From Woeseiaceae bacterium (GTDB lineage Bacteria; Pseudomonadota; Gammaproteobacteria; Steroidobacterales; Woeseiaceae): a DNA stretch of 64,000 nucleotides. A program made the position numbers and the translations under genes. Under the pieces are notes generated by a model, which had not been told where the DNA came from, ran no database searches, and saw nothing but the letters and a program-made list of their open reading frames with translations. Location: positions 62,001 through 126,000 of the forward strand of contig JANQGQ010000037.1 of NCBI GenBank assembly GCA_028277185.1. Direction: 5' to 3'. Positions 8,493-18,046 of the stretch are shown here, one piece after another. How positions within the stretch are numbered: the first letter of the stretch is position 1; each line of letters opens with the position of its first letter.

Positions 8493-10029
8493 AAACCTGC
8501 TCGATGTAGCAGCGTGCCGCGCGGTCCCAGTCGAAACGCTGGGCCTCGGCCCGCTGAGCGATACCCGCCCAGCTAACGGGATGCGTCGCGCGCAGCTCGA
8601 GCGCGCGCGCGACCGCGGCCGCGAACGCCGCCGCCTGCTCGGGCGGTCCGTCGCCGTGGAACACGAAGCCGGTCTCGCCGTCGCTGACGGTATCGCAAAG
8701 GCCGCCGACGCCGTGCACGACACAGGGTTGTCCGTCACGCATGGCGAGCATCTGGCTGATGCCGCAGGGTTCGAAGCTCGACGGCATCAGAAACAAGTCG
8801 CCGCCCCGGTACAGCGGTTCGGCAAGGCTTTCCGAATAGCCGTTCATGAAGACGAAATTGCTCCGGCGCTTCGCGACGGCGAGGATGGCGCGTTCGATCG
8901 ACGCTTCGCCGCTGCCGATCAGCAGCAGAACGCCCTGCCGGCCGAGCCGCTCGAGTATCGCGTCCAGCGCCGTGGGCTGGCCGTCCGCGGGCTCGATCAT
9001 CAGCGATGCTTTCTGCGTGACCAGGCGCCCGATGCTCGTCAAAAGGTGCAGCGGCCTTCGCTTAGGCAGCGCCGCGATGCGCTCGCCCGCGAGACGGTGA
9101 GCCGGGTTTTCCGGCTTCGCCTCGAGCCAGGCTTCGGCCTGCTGCCTGAGGAGACTCACGATGCGCTGCCAGCCGGGCCGCGGCGGACGTCCTCCGGGCG
9201 GGTAGAGGCAGCCGTTCAGTATGCCGTCCAGGTGCCCGGCAATAGCGACGGCCTTGAGGTCGTCCTCGAGACCATCGCCGCCGAAGAAGCCGCGCTCCGG
9301 ATCGCTGGGCAGGCAGATTTCCCTGGCGTAGGTCGGCGATACCGTGTTGACGACGTCGGCCCGGCGGATCGCGAGTGCCATCGGATTGATGCAGTCCGCG
9401 GCGGCCGGGTCGCGGACGGCGGCGAGATCGACGTCGAGATGCGGAAACCAGCGTTCGAGCGACGAGGCGTCGCCGGTCAGAGGGCGCTGTCCCTGGTACG
9501 CGAGATTGTGAATCGAGTAAGCCGTTCGAATCTGCCTGAGCGCTTCGGCTTCCGGGTCGAACTCGCGGAGCAGCAGGTAAAAGGCCGCGTGCCAGTCGTT
9601 GAGGTGCACGATCGTCGGCGCCGGGTCCAGCGACCGCACCCAGGCAGCGGCGGCGGCACCGAAAAACGCGAACTTGCCGGCATCGGTGGCGTAGGGACGG
9701 TTGTCCGCGTCCGTATGGTAGATGGTTCCCGGCGTCGTGGGGACCATGGCCGGATGGTCCAGCAATACGTGCGTCACCGGTTTCGTCCGCAGCGCGTAAA
9801 CGGCGGCCTCTTCGGTCCCGCCCGCGAATTGCACGGCGATGCGGCCGGCCGGTTTGGCGCCGGCGCGCTCGTGCAGCGCGCCGTAGGATGGCGTGACGAC
9901 CGTCACCGACCAACTCCGCCCGGCTATCGCCTGCGGAAGGTCCCGGATCACGTCCGCGACCCCGCCGACCTTGCCGCCCGGCAGGGCGCCGTTCTCGGCG
10001 GCAACAATGATGACGTGCGGTGTATCGAT
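8479..10029 (-). CDS. glgA: Glycogen synthase GlgA with a non-canonical start
   Basis: GT5 ADP-glucose glycogen synthase. The conserved N-terminal glucose-binding loop reads GGKVGGVADVIRDLPQ, but it lies upstream of the first usable GTG (at 9951). Between the in-frame TAA at 10036-10038 and that GTG there is no ATG, GTG or TTG. Reading from an ATC at 10029 gives IDTPHVIIVAAENGALPGGK, which fits the expected beta-strand start, with AGGT about 8 nt upstream. Later motifs are intact (VHLNDWHAAF, TSIGRLVTQK, SSFEPCGISQM). The protein would be about 516 residues. Start uncertain; either rare-codon initiation or a sequence error. Confidence 0.85.
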   Translation of the reverse strand: MDTPHVIIVAAENGALPGGKVGGVADVIRDLPQAIAGRSWSVTVVTPSYGALHERAGAKPAGRIAVQFAGGTEEAAVYALRTKPVTHVLLDHPAMVPTTPGTIYHTDADNRPYATDAGKFAFFGAAAAAWVRSLDPAPTIVHLNDWHAAFYLLLREFDPEAEALRQIRTAYSIHNLAYQGQRPLTGDASSLERWFPHLDVDLAAVRDPAAADCINPMALAIRRADVVNTVSPTYAREICLPSDPERGFFGGDGLEDDLKAVAIAGHLDGILNGCLYPPGGRPPRPGWQRIVSLLRQQAEAWLEAKPENPAHRLAGERIAALPKRRPLHLLTSIGRLVTQKASLMIEPADGQPTALDAILERLGRQGVLLLIGSGEASIERAILAVAKRRSNFVFMNGYSESLAEPLYRGGDLFLMPSSFEPCGISQMLAMRDGQPCVVHGVGGLCDTVSDGETGFVFHGDGPPEQAAAFAAAVARALELRATHPVSWAGIAQRAEAQRFDWDRAARCYIEQVYGRT

Positions 10030-10039
10030 CGTGCGTTAC

Positions 10040-11323
10040 CTAGCGCGTGAAGTGCAGGTGCTGGCCCAGCATGTCCGGCGTGACGAGCGTAATGCCCTTT
10101 TCCGTTACCCGGAATCCGCGCGCCCGGTCGGCATCGTGATCGACGCCGATCTCGACGCCGGACTCGATTCGGGTGCCGCGATCGACGATCGCGCGGCGAA
10201 TGTGGCAGTGCTCGCCGATGTCGACGTCCGGCAGGATGACCGAGTCGGAGACGGTGCTGTAGGAATGTACCTTGCAGCGCGAAAACAGGAGGGAGTTGTG
10301 GATGCGGGCGCCCGATACGACGCAGCCGCCCGATACCATCGACTGAATCGCCTCGCCCCGGCGGTCGTGCTCGTCGAAGACGAACTTCGCCGGCGGCGAC
10401 TGCACCTGGTGCGTGAAGATCGGCCAGTCCTGATCGTACATGTTCAGCTGCGGCGTGACCGACACGAGCTCCATGTTCGCTTCCCAGAACGCGTCCAGCG
10501 TGCCGACGTCGCGCCAGTACGCCTGCTCTCCGGTATCGGGATCGCGAAACGGATGCGCATAGACACGGTAGTCCTTGATGATCGAAGGAATGACGTTCTT
10601 GCCGAAATCGTGCTGCGTGTCCGGAGTGTCGGCGTCCTTGATGCACTGCTCGTACAGAAACTCCGTGTTGAACGCGTAGTTGCCCATCGATGCGAGGCAG
10701 ACGCCCGGCTTACCGGGTATCGGGTCCGGCCGTTCGGGTTTTTCGGTGAAGGCGATCACGCGGCCCGTGTCGTCGACCGTCATCACGCCGAGCTGGCCGG
10801 CGGCTTCCTCGAGCGGAACCTCGATGCAGGAGACGGTCATGTCCGCCTCGGTGTCGTCATGCGCCGCAAGTAGGTGTCCGTAGTCCATCTTGTAGACGTG
10901 GTCGCCCGCCAGAATCAGCACGTAGCGCGGCCCGTGTGTGCGGATGATGTCGAGGTTCTGATACACGGCATCGGCCGTGCCGCGGTACCACTCGCCGCCG
11001 ACGCGCTGCGATGCCGGGAGGATCTCGACGAACTCGCGCTGCGAGGACTGGAACATCGACCAGCCCTGGACGAGGTGCCGGATCAGCGAGTGGGCCTTGT
11101 ACTGCGTGAGCACGCCGATACGGCGGATGCCCGAGTTGATGCAATTGGACAGCGGAAAGTCGATGATCCGGAACTTGCCGCCGAAGTACAGCGCCGGTTT
11201 GGCGCGCCAGTCGGTGAGTTCCCGTAGCCTCGATCCCTGACCCCCGGCGAGGATCAGCGCCAGCGTATCGCGCGTCAGGCGGCTGACGTAGCGTGCATCG
11301 TCCATGGATCGGCTGGTGATCAT
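10040..11323 (-). CDS. glgC: Glucose-1-phosphate adenylyltransferase GlgC
   Basis: Makes ADP-glucose from ATP and glucose-1-phosphate, the committed step of bacterial glycogen synthesis. The nucleotidyltransferase signature [16 protein letters not shown] is at about residue 22, followed by [20 protein letters not shown]. The C-terminal third is a left-handed beta-helix with a trimer-style repeat ([20 protein letters not shown]). I choose the ATG at 11323 (427 residues) because GAGGAG lies 10 nt upstream; the ATG at 11362 is also open. The stop is 10 nt before the inferred glgA start. Confidence 0.95.
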   Translation of the reverse strand: MITSRSMDDARYVSRLTRDTLALILAGGQGSRLRELTDWRAKPALYFGGKFRIIDFPLSNCINSGIRRIGVLTQYKAHSLIRHLVQGWSMFQSSQREFVEILPASQRVGGEWYRGTADAVYQNLDIIRTHGPRYVLILAGDHVYKMDYGHLLAAHDDTEADMTVSCIEVPLEEAAGQLGVMTVDDTGRVIAFTEKPERPDPIPGKPGVCLASMGNYAFNTEFLYEQCIKDADTPDTQHDFGKNVIPSIIKDYRVYAHPFRDPDTGEQAYWRDVGTLDAFWEANMELVSVTPQLNMYDQDWPIFTHQVQSPPAKFVFDEHDRRGEAIQSMVSGGCVVSGARIHNSLLFSRCKVHSYSTVSDSVILPDVDIGEHCHIRRAIVDRGTRIESGVEIGVDHDADRARGFRVTEKGITLVTPDMLGQHLHFTR

Positions 11324-11403
11324 TGCGGCCCCACTCCTCGATTGACGGACGGTTCGAGTCATGGTGGCGGCCGACCCGGACAGCCGCGAAGACGGCGGCA
11401 GGG

Positions 11404-12963
11404 TCAGACGGCGCGGCCCGATGCTCGTACCTGAGCGGCCACATTGTGGCAGAAGTCGCCCGACAATTGCGTGTCCAGTACCCGCCAGCGCCAGTTATCG
11501 GCGGAGGTGCCCGGGGTGTTGATCCGGGCTTCGGACCCCAGACCGAGGAAGTCCTGCATCGGGGCGATCGCGAGGAGGGCGCGGGTCGAGAAGGCGGCCC
11601 GGATCAGATCGAGGTGAATGGTCGCCGCGCTGCCGCCCGTGAGCGCAAGCGCGGATTCCTGCGTGGCGCGAATCTCCCCGGCATTGCGCATGTCGTTCGG
11701 GCTGCCCTGAAACCAGCCGATCGTGGTGTCGTTATCGTGGGTGCCCGTGTAGCAGACGGCGTTTTCGCGCACGCTGTCGAGCGTGAAGGCCGGATCGGCC
11801 GCGTCGAACTGCAGCACGACCATGCCGGGTATGCGGTGCCGATCGCGGAGTTCCTCGACCTCGGGAGTGATCACGCCCAGGTCTTCCGCGACGATCGGCA
11901 GGCTGCCGAGCGCCGTCCGCATCGCATCGAAGATCGCGTCGTTCGGTCCGGGTTCCCAGCGCCCCGTGCGCGCCGTGGCCGCGCCGGCAGGAATGGCCCA
12001 GTACGCCTCGAAACCGCGGAAGTGGTCGATCCGGACGAGATCTGCCAGATCCGCGGAGGCGCGCATGCGCTCGATCCACCAGGCATAGCCCGTCGCGGCG
12101 TGATTCGGCCAGTTGTAAAGCGGGTTGCCCCAGAGCTGGCCGTCCTCGGAGAAATAGTCCGGCGGCACGCCGGCAACGCTGTCGGGCCGGCCGTCGGCGT
12201 CGAGCCGCAACAGCTCCCGGTTGGCCCAGGCGTCGGCGCTGTCCAGCGCGATGCAGATCGGCATGTCGCCGAACAGCTCGACGCCGCGCGCGTTGGCATA
12301 GTCCTTGAGAACCCGCCACTGCGTGTGGAACCAGAACTGGATGATCTTGATGGCGCGGACGTCGTCGCCCGAGTTCCGCTCGATCTCCTTAAGCGCGCCC
12401 GGATCGCGGCGCACGTATTCGGGCCGCCACTCCGGCCAGGGGCGTTCCCCGTGCCGGCTCTTCAGGATGCGAAACAGAGCGTAGTCGTGCAGCCAGCGTG
12501 TGTCGTTGGTCTCGACGAACGCGTCGAATTCGGCGCGCATGTCGGCATCGGCGCGAGCGTCGAAGCGCTCTGCCGCCAGCGCCAGGATCCGCTGCTTGAT
12601 GGGGATCAGTGCGCCGTAGTCGACATAATGCTCCGGCAGCCTGGTGAGTTCGCCGACCTCGGCTTCCTCCAGAAAGCCGTCCGCAATCAGAGTCTCGACG
12701 TCGATCAGATTCTCGTTGCCCGCGAAGCTCGACAGCGGCTGATAGGGCGAGTCGCCGTAGGCGGTCGGGCCCAGCGGCAGGAACTGCCAGACGCTGAGGT
12801 CCATACGCCGCAGCGTGTCGACGAAATCGCGGGCCCGCTTGCCGATCTCGCCGATGCCGTAGCGCCCAGGGAGCGAGCTCAGGTGCAGCGAGACGCCTGC
12901 GCGGCGCCGGTTGCCGAGCACGCGCTGCGGGTCCGGTTCGATCGTGGAGGCTTGTGAAACCAT
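11404..12963 (-). CDS. malQ: 4-alpha-glucanotransferase (amylomaltase)
   Basis: GH77 disproportionating enzyme, 519 residues, of the short bacterial/plant DPE1 type. It transfers maltodextrin segments between chains and so links maltose use to glycogen. Motifs: [19 protein letters not shown] near the start, [15 protein letters not shown] (nucleophile Asp), [17 protein letters not shown] (acid/base Glu), and [14 protein letters not shown]. The ATG at 12963 gives the family N-terminus; the longer frame upstream runs into the operator region. It heads the glg series, divergent from the TonB receptor, with a shared LacI-type operator between. Confidence 0.94.
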   Translation of the reverse strand: MVSQASTIEPDPQRVLGNRRRAGVSLHLSSLPGRYGIGEIGKRARDFVDTLRRMDLSVWQFLPLGPTAYGDSPYQPLSSFAGNENLIDVETLIADGFLEEAEVGELTRLPEHYVDYGALIPIKQRILALAAERFDARADADMRAEFDAFVETNDTRWLHDYALFRILKSRHGERPWPEWRPEYVRRDPGALKEIERNSGDDVRAIKIIQFWFHTQWRVLKDYANARGVELFGDMPICIALDSADAWANRELLRLDADGRPDSVAGVPPDYFSEDGQLWGNPLYNWPNHAATGYAWWIERMRASADLADLVRIDHFRGFEAYWAIPAGAATARTGRWEPGPNDAIFDAMRTALGSLPIVAEDLGVITPEVEELRDRHRIPGMVVLQFDAADPAFTLDSVRENAVCYTGTHDNDTTIGWFQGSPNDMRNAGEIRATQESALALTGGSAATIHLDLIRAAFSTRALLAIAPMQDFLGLGSEARINTPGTSADNWRWRVLDTQLSGDFCHNVAAQVRASGRAV

Positions 12964-13038
12964 GCAGATGACTTCAGTTTCGGACTTCAACTCTACGCGT
13001 GCGCCAGAAGGTATGCAGCCCCCGGCGACCCCGCAACA

Positions 13039-13077
13039 CGCTGCATACGTATTCATTTGCTGAATACGTATGCAGCG
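13039..13077. promoter_or_regulatory. Paired LacI-type operator (malQ / TonB receptor)
   Basis: A perfect inverted repeat with 17-bp arms (13039-13055 and 13061-13077) around a 5-nt spacer TTTGC. It contains two copies of a 14-bp near-palindrome, TGCATACGTATTCA (13042-13055) and TGAATACGTATGCA (13061-13074), with centres 19 bp apart. The sequence matches the perfect site TGAATACGTATTCA at 27074. It abuts the -35 box of the receptor promoter. The likely ligand is the LacI-family protein encoded at 34098-35153; that pairing is inference. Confidence 0.8.
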
Positions 13078-13079
13078 GA

Positions 13080-13108
13080 TTGTCGGGCGCTGGCGCCGTT
13101 CATAAGAT
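13080..13108 (+). promoter_or_regulatory. Predicted sigma-70 promoter of the TonB receptor
   Basis: TTGTCG (13080-13085) and TAAGAT (13103-13108) are separated by 17 nt, about 45 nt before the receptor ATG. The LacI-type operator ends 2 nt upstream of the -35 box. Confidence 0.55.
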
Positions 13109-13153
13109 GCCAGCAAAGCTCCATAAGTTCAGACCAACCGGGGGGGAAACCAG

Positions 13154-15976
13154 ATGGTCAAAGCGCAGCGCACGTCCACGCGTTCGGTTTCTAGTGAAAC
13201 CAATAAGCCTGACATCAATAAGCGGGCTACCTTACAGCGCTCGGCCGTCTCCATGGCCGTTGCGGCGGCGCTGCCCGGCGCGGCCCTGATGCCGGCCCTG
13301 GCTTCGGCCCAGGACGTTACCGGCGACGAACAGGTCATCGAAGAAGTCGTCGCGACGGGTTTTCGCAGCTCGCTGCGCAACGCGATGTTCATGAAGCAGA
13401 GCAACGACAGCATCGTCGAGGCGGTTACGGCCGAAGACATCGGCAAGCTGCCGGACGCGTCGATTGCGGAATCGCTGGCGCGCCTGCCCGGACTGACCGC
13501 ACAGCGCCTCAACGGTCGCGGCCAGCAGATCAGCGTCCGCGGGCTTGGCCCCGATTTCACGACGGCGCTACTCAACGGCCGCGAGCAGGTGACGACGGGC
13601 GACAACCGCGGCGTAGAGTTCGACCAGTTTCCGGCCGAGCTTCTCTCGGGCGCCGTCATCTACAAGACGCCCGATGCCTCGCTGATCGGGCAGGGTCTTT
13701 CCGGCACGGTAGACCTGCAGACGATCCGCCCGCTGCAGCAGGGGACACGGATTATCTCCGGCAACGTCCGCTACGAATGGAACGACATGGACGCCGTGCC
13801 CGGCGCTGCCGACGACGGCGTGCGCTATACGCTGACCTACGTCGATCAGTTCCGCGACGACACGCTCGGGGTCGCGCTGGGTATCGCTCACATGACCAAT
13901 CCGACCCAGGAAGAGCGTTTTGAAGCCTGGGGTTACCCGAACGTGTTCGACGGGTGCGACTCGGGCGTCCTGACCGGTGACGATACCTGCACCGACGACA
14001 CCAGTCCCCTGTTCGGTGAGCCGAACCGGGAGGTCGGCGGCATCATCGGCGGCTCCAAGCCGTTCCTGCGTTCGGGCGAGCTGGATCGTACCGGCATCGT
14101 CGGTACGATCGAGTTCCTCCCGACCGACCGGATTTCCACCGCCGTGGACGTGTTTTACTCGGAGTTCGAGGAGAGTCAGCAGCTCAAGGGTATCGAGGTG
14201 CCCCTGTGGTGGGGCGATCACCGGACCAGCAGCTTCTCCGAAGACAGCGGTTTCGTGACGGGCGGCCAGTTCGACGACGTGAACGTCGTCGCGCGCAACG
14301 ACATTCTGCGGCGCGAAGCCGACTTGTTGTCGGCCGGTTTGAACATCGACTTCGACATCAGCGACCGCTGGGTCGCCACTGTCGATCTGAGCACGTCGCG
14401 TGTCGATCGAAGCGACCTGGACCGCGAGTCGTACTCGGGTACGGGTTATGCCGGCAGCGGTGCGACTAGCAACGTCGGTTTCGAGATGACGGGCTCCGGG
14501 GCGGTATTCGATCCGGCGGCGGACTTCAGCGACCCGAATCAGCTCGTGTTGACCGATCCGCGCGGCTGGGGCGGCAACAACATCCAGGCCGGTTATCAGA
14601 AGATCTTCGACATCGAAGACGAGCTGAATCAGCTCGGCGCCTCGTTGGCGCGCGAGATGGACGGCGCGATCAGCAACTTCGAGGTCGGCTTCAATTTCGC
14701 TACTCGCGAGAAGACCAAGGACACCAACGAGAATCTGCTGAACTTCGGCGGTCCGACCGAGGCGGCTTTGCCTGGATCTACGGGTCTCGCCGATCTGTCG
14801 TTCGTCGGGCTCGGCCAGATGGTTACCTACGACCCGCTGTCGATCGACTACACGCTGCAGCGCAACTTCAACGGCGACATCGCGCTCAAGAACTGGTCGG
14901 TGGAGGAAGACGTCTCGATTGGCTACATCAAGTTCGGCGTAGACACCGACTTCATGGGCTCGCCGCTGACCGGCAACTTCGGTATCCAGGTCATGCAGGT
15001 GGACCAGAGTTCGACGGCATTCGCGACGACCAGCGACGGCGAAATCGGTGCAAGCCGTACCGACGGGACCGACTGGACGGAAGTGCTGCCGAGCCTGAAT
15101 TTGAGCTGGGCCCTGCCGAACGACAACTATCTGCGCTTCTCCCTGGCGCGGACCGTCGCCCGCGCCCGCATGGACGAGTTGCGCGCGACCTTCAGCTACA
15201 ATTTCAACGCCGACAGGGTCGATGAAACGGATATCGAAAACAGTCCGTGGGACGCGGAGGGCGGTAACCCGCAGCTCAAGCCGTGGGTCGCCGACGGTAT
15301 CGACCTGTCATACGAGAAGTACTTCGTGGACGGGATGGGCTATGTGTCAGTGGCCGTGTTCTACAAGGACCTCAAGGAGTTCATTCTCAATCAGGACCAG
15401 ATCTTCGACTTCACCGGCTTCCCGGCGCCTGTCGATCCCGGTACCGTGATCGGCACCAACCTCGGCTTCATCGATACCCCGGTCAACGGCCAGGGCGGCG
15501 ACCTGCAGGGCTTCGAATTCTCGGTCCAGTTTACGGGTGAGATCATCAACGACGCGATTCGCGACTTCGGGATCGTGGCGAACTATGCCTACACGGAAAG
15601 CTCGGTCGAGCCGGACGGTCAGGAAGAGATCAAGCTGCCCGGGCTGTCCGAAGACGTGGCGAACGTCACGCTCTTCTACGAGAACGAGGCCTTCTCGGCG
15701 CGCGTGAGCAACCGCTACCGCTCGGAGTTCCTCGGCGAGGTGTCGGGCTTCGGCGGCGACCGCAACTTCCGGACGCTGCAGTCCGAGTCCGTGCTCGACG
15801 CCCAGATCGGCTATACGTTCAGCGGCCGCTTCGAGGGGCTGGCCGTCGTGCTTCAGGGCTTCAATCTGACCGACGAGCCGCTCGGATCCTTCGACAACGA
15901 CGACGGTCGCTTCATTCGGGACAATCAGCGCTACGGCCGCTCCTACATGATCGGTCTGTCGTACCGCGCGGAGTAG
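13154..15976 (+). CDS. TonB-dependent receptor, predicted maltodextrin transporter
   Basis: A 940-residue outer-membrane receptor. It has an N-terminal signal region (hydrophobic SMAVAAALPGAALMPALASA), then a plug domain (EEVVATGFRSSLRNAM as TonB-box region; EDIGKLPDASIAESLARLPG; ISVRGLGPDFTTALLNGREQ) and a long barrel ending RYGRSYMIGLSYRAE. The long charged leader before the hydrophobic stretch is usual for this receptor group. A strong GGGGGGAAA Shine-Dalgarno precedes the ATG. Operator, malQ and glycosidase neighbours indicate maltodextrin or cyclodextrin uptake; the substrate is inferred, not shown by motif. An intrinsic terminator follows. Confidence 0.92.
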   Translation: MVKAQRTSTRSVSSETNKPDINKRATLQRSAVSMAVAAALPGAALMPALASAQDVTGDEQVIEEVVATGFRSSLRNAMFMKQSNDSIVEAVTAEDIGKLPDASIAESLARLPGLTAQRLNGRGQQISVRGLGPDFTTALLNGREQVTTGDNRGVEFDQFPAELLSGAVIYKTPDASLIGQGLSGTVDLQTIRPLQQGTRIISGNVRYEWNDMDAVPGAADDGVRYTLTYVDQFRDDTLGVALGIAHMTNPTQEERFEAWGYPNVFDGCDSGVLTGDDTCTDDTSPLFGEPNREVGGIIGGSKPFLRSGELDRTGIVGTIEFLPTDRISTAVDVFYSEFEESQQLKGIEVPLWWGDHRTSSFSEDSGFVTGGQFDDVNVVARNDILRREADLLSAGLNIDFDISDRWVATVDLSTSRVDRSDLDRESYSGTGYAGSGATSNVGFEMTGSGAVFDPAADFSDPNQLVLTDPRGWGGNNIQAGYQKIFDIEDELNQLGASLAREMDGAISNFEVGFNFATREKTKDTNENLLNFGGPTEAALPGSTGLADLSFVGLGQMVTYDPLSIDYTLQRNFNGDIALKNWSVEEDVSIGYIKFGVDTDFMGSPLTGNFGIQVMQVDQSSTAFATTSDGEIGASRTDGTDWTEVLPSLNLSWALPNDNYLRFSLARTVARARMDELRATFSYNFNADRVDETDIENSPWDAEGGNPQLKPWVADGIDLSYEKYFVDGMGYVSVAVFYKDLKEFILNQDQIFDFTGFPAPVDPGTVIGTNLGFIDTPVNGQGGDLQGFEFSVQFTGEIINDAIRDFGIVANYAYTESSVEPDGQEEIKLPGLSEDVANVTLFYENEAFSARVSNRYRSEFLGEVSGFGGDRNFRTLQSESVLDAQIGYTFSGRFEGLAVVLQGFNLTDEPLGSFDNDDGRFIRDNQRYGRSYMIGLSYRAE

Positions 15977-16013
15977 AACCTCGATAAGGCTTCCCCCGAG
16001 CCTTAATCGAACG

Positions 16014-16045
16014 CCCCCGCTGGGTTATCCTCGGTGGGGGTTTTT
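16014..16045 (+). terminator. Intrinsic terminator after the TonB receptor
   Basis: Nine-pair stem CCCCCGCTG (16014-16022) with CGGTGGGGG (16032-16040), two of them G-T pairs, a 9-nt loop, and TTTTT directly after. It lies 31 nt before the halogenase ATG, so the latter depends on read-through or its own promoter. Confidence 0.8.
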
Positions 16046-16075
16046 CGTATCCGACAAAGGAAAACGCGGCGCAAT

Positions 16076-17581
16076 ATGGAGCACGTTCAGCGCATTGTGA
16101 TCGTCGGCGGCGGCACGGCCGGCTGGATGGCGGCGGCGGTGCTGTCGCGTGCGCTTGGCCATCTCGTGCGGATCGAGCTCGTCGAGTCCGAGGAGATAGG
16201 CATCGTCGGCGTCGGCGAGGCGACGATTCCCCAGATCCATTTGCTGCTGAAGCTGCTCGGCATCGACGAGCACGACTTCATGCGCCACACGCAGGGATCG
16301 ATCAAACTCGGTATCCAGTTCGTCGACTGGGGCCGGCTCGGGGACGCCTATATTCACGATTTCGGCCGTCCCGGGCGCCCACTCGGCATGCTCGGCTTTC
16401 ATCACTACTGGCTGCGGGCGCGCGCCGGGGACGTCGCCGCGCCGCTGGCGTCTTACTCGCTGAATGCCGTCGCCGCCGGTCTCAATCGCTACGACCGGGT
16501 GGAATCGCTGGGCGATACGGGGATCGTCGGCCTCGAGCATGCGTTTCATTTCGACGCGTCGCTGGTGTCGAAGTACCTGCGGAGCATCAGCGAGGCACGC
16601 GGCGTCGTGCGCACCGAGGGGCGGATCGTCGACGTCGTGCTCGATCCGGAAAGCGGCTACGTCAGCTCGGTCAGCCTGGCGTCGGGCCAGACGGTCGGAG
16701 GCGACCTGTTCATCGACTGCTCCGGCTTCCGGGGACTGTTGATCGAGCAGGCGCTTGGGACCGGCTACGAGGACTGGACGCACTGGCTGCCGTGTGACCG
16801 TGCCCAGGCGGTGCCGTGCGCGTCGGTAGAGCCGCTCACGCCGTACACGCGCTCGACCGCAAGGACCGCCGGGTGGCAGTGGCGGATACCGCTGCAGCAC
16901 CGCATCGGCAACGGTCATGTCTATTCGAGCGCTTACCTGTCCGACGACGACGCGCGCGAGACGCTGATGAGCAATCTCGACGGCGAGCCGCTTGCCGAGC
17001 CGCGGCTGCTGCGTTTCACGACCGGCAGGCGCAGGAAGTTCTGGAACCGTAACGTCGTCGCGCTCGGACTTGCCAGCGGTTTTCTGGAGCCGCTCGAGTC
17101 CACGAGCATCCACCTGGTGCAGTCGGGCCTGAGCCGGCTGATCAATCTGTTTCCCGACGGCCGGCTTGCCGCGGCAACGACCGACGAATACAACCGTCAG
17201 TGTGCCTACGAGTTCGAGCGGGTCCGCGATTTCATCATCCTGCATTACCACGCGAACGAGCGCGGCGACAGCCCGTTCTGGATCGAGCGGCGGGAGATGC
17301 AGATACCGGATACGCTCTCGAGCCGGCTCGAACTCTTCCGGGAAACCGGCCGTTTCGTCGAAGACGCGGAAGACCTGTTCAAGGAATCGTCCTGGCTTCA
17401 GGTCATGCTGGGTCAGCACGTCGAACCGCGCGCCTGGCATCCGATGGCGGACCTGTTGAGTGACGATCAGCTCGCAAACTTCCTGAGCGGCATTCACGAG
17501 CTGATCGCGCAGCGGGCGACGAAGCTGCCGGATCACCGCAGCTATCTGGATCGCAACTGTCCGGCGGTGGCGGGAACCTGA
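16076..17581 (+). CDS. Flavin-dependent tryptophan halogenase-like protein (copy 1)
   Basis: FAD-dependent halogenase family, 501 residues. The dinucleotide-binding GGGTAG is at 11-16; a lysine equivalent to the catalytic halogenase lysine is K77 in [13 protein letters not shown]; the WxWxIP signature is at 267-272 (GWQWRIP). Paralogous to the protein at 27199. Members of this subgroup are often encoded beside TonB receptors in Xanthomonas and Caulobacter sugar loci, where their physiological substrate is unclear. The ATG at 16076 starts MEHVQRIVIVGGG; AAAGGAAAA lies rather far upstream (about 11 nt). No flavin reductase gene is seen nearby. Confidence 0.88.
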   Translation: MEHVQRIVIVGGGTAGWMAAAVLSRALGHLVRIELVESEEIGIVGVGEATIPQIHLLLKLLGIDEHDFMRHTQGSIKLGIQFVDWGRLGDAYIHDFGRPGRPLGMLGFHHYWLRARAGDVAAPLASYSLNAVAAGLNRYDRVESLGDTGIVGLEHAFHFDASLVSKYLRSISEARGVVRTEGRIVDVVLDPESGYVSSVSLASGQTVGGDLFIDCSGFRGLLIEQALGTGYEDWTHWLPCDRAQAVPCASVEPLTPYTRSTARTAGWQWRIPLQHRIGNGHVYSSAYLSDDDARETLMSNLDGEPLAEPRLLRFTTGRRRKFWNRNVVALGLASGFLEPLESTSIHLVQSGLSRLINLFPDGRLAAATTDEYNRQCAYEFERVRDFIILHYHANERGDSPFWIERREMQIPDTLSSRLELFRETGRFVEDAEDLFKESSWLQVMLGQHVEPRAWHPMADLLSDDQLANFLSGIHELIAQRATKLPDHRSYLDRNCPAVAGT

Positions 17582-17613
17582 CGATCAATCGCTGCGGTCG
17601 AAAATGACAGCTG

Positions 17614-17874
17614 TTATGTGCTTCTTTTCTGCGCGTCGACGTAGGCGCGCAGCACTGCGTTCATGCGGGTTTGGTAGCCACGGCCCTGCTCACGAAACCA
17701 AGCGACGATATCCCGATCGAACCGTACCGTTAATTGATCCTTGGGGGGAGGGATGGTGACGGTCTGCTTTTCAAAGAAACTATCGTCAAGGGGTGGGATG
17801 TCGGAGTAGTCGATATCCCGATCCTCCATCGCGTCAAATTTTTTCAAGTCGCTTTTGGTAGATCGTCCGTTCAC
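17614..17874 (-). CDS. brnA: BrnA family antitoxin
   Basis: An 86-residue ribbon-helix-helix antitoxin of type II BrnTA systems. Recognisable segments are DLKKFDAMEDRDIDYSDIPP and the DNA-binding end QLTVRFDRDIVAWFREQG followed by RGYQTRMNAVLRAYVDAQKR. Start is GTG at 17874, overlapping the 3' end of the truncated brnT by 41 nt, the usual arrangement for this family. It appears intact and probably still represses the palindrome upstream of brnT. Convergent with the halogenase gene. Confidence 0.88.
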   Translation of the reverse strand: MNGRSTKSDLKKFDAMEDRDIDYSDIPPLDDSFFEKQTVTIPPPKDQLTVRFDRDIVAWFREQGRGYQTRMNAVLRAYVDAQKRST

Positions 17875-18010
17875 GTTTGTTGGCCTTTCTCATCGACCGG
17901 TCATCTTCAAAGCTCACATATCGCCCGGAGAGCACCGTTTCGGCATCCTCGAAACTAAGTCCGTACCTGGACAGATTCCGGTTGCTCCTGGCCTCGTCCC
18001 ACTCGAACAC
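17834..18010 (-). pseudogene. brnT: BrnT toxin with internal in-frame deletion
   Basis: Reading from GTG at 18010 (AGGA 8 nt upstream) gives 58 residues. The N-terminal BrnT part is FEWDEARSNRNLSRYGLSFE then DAETVLSGRYVSFEDDR, joined directly to the family's C-terminal tail SMRKANKRERTIYQKRLEKI. BrnT toxins are normally about 90 residues, with a central beta-sheet section (ending in a RIIS-like strand) between these parts; around 30 residues of that core are missing. The frame is kept, so a short product could be made, but the RelE-like fold cannot be complete. Toxicity loss is inferred. Confidence 0.75.
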
Positions 18011-18026
18011 GGCGGACTTCCTTGTC

Positions 18027-18046
18027 GTAACTACAATTGTAGTTAC
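18027..18046. promoter_or_regulatory. Perfect palindrome upstream of brnTA, probable BrnA operator
   Basis: A perfect 20-bp palindrome with half-site GTAACTACAA lies 17 nt upstream of the brnT start. BrnA proteins are autorepressors of their own operon, so this is the likely binding site. Confidence 0.65.
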
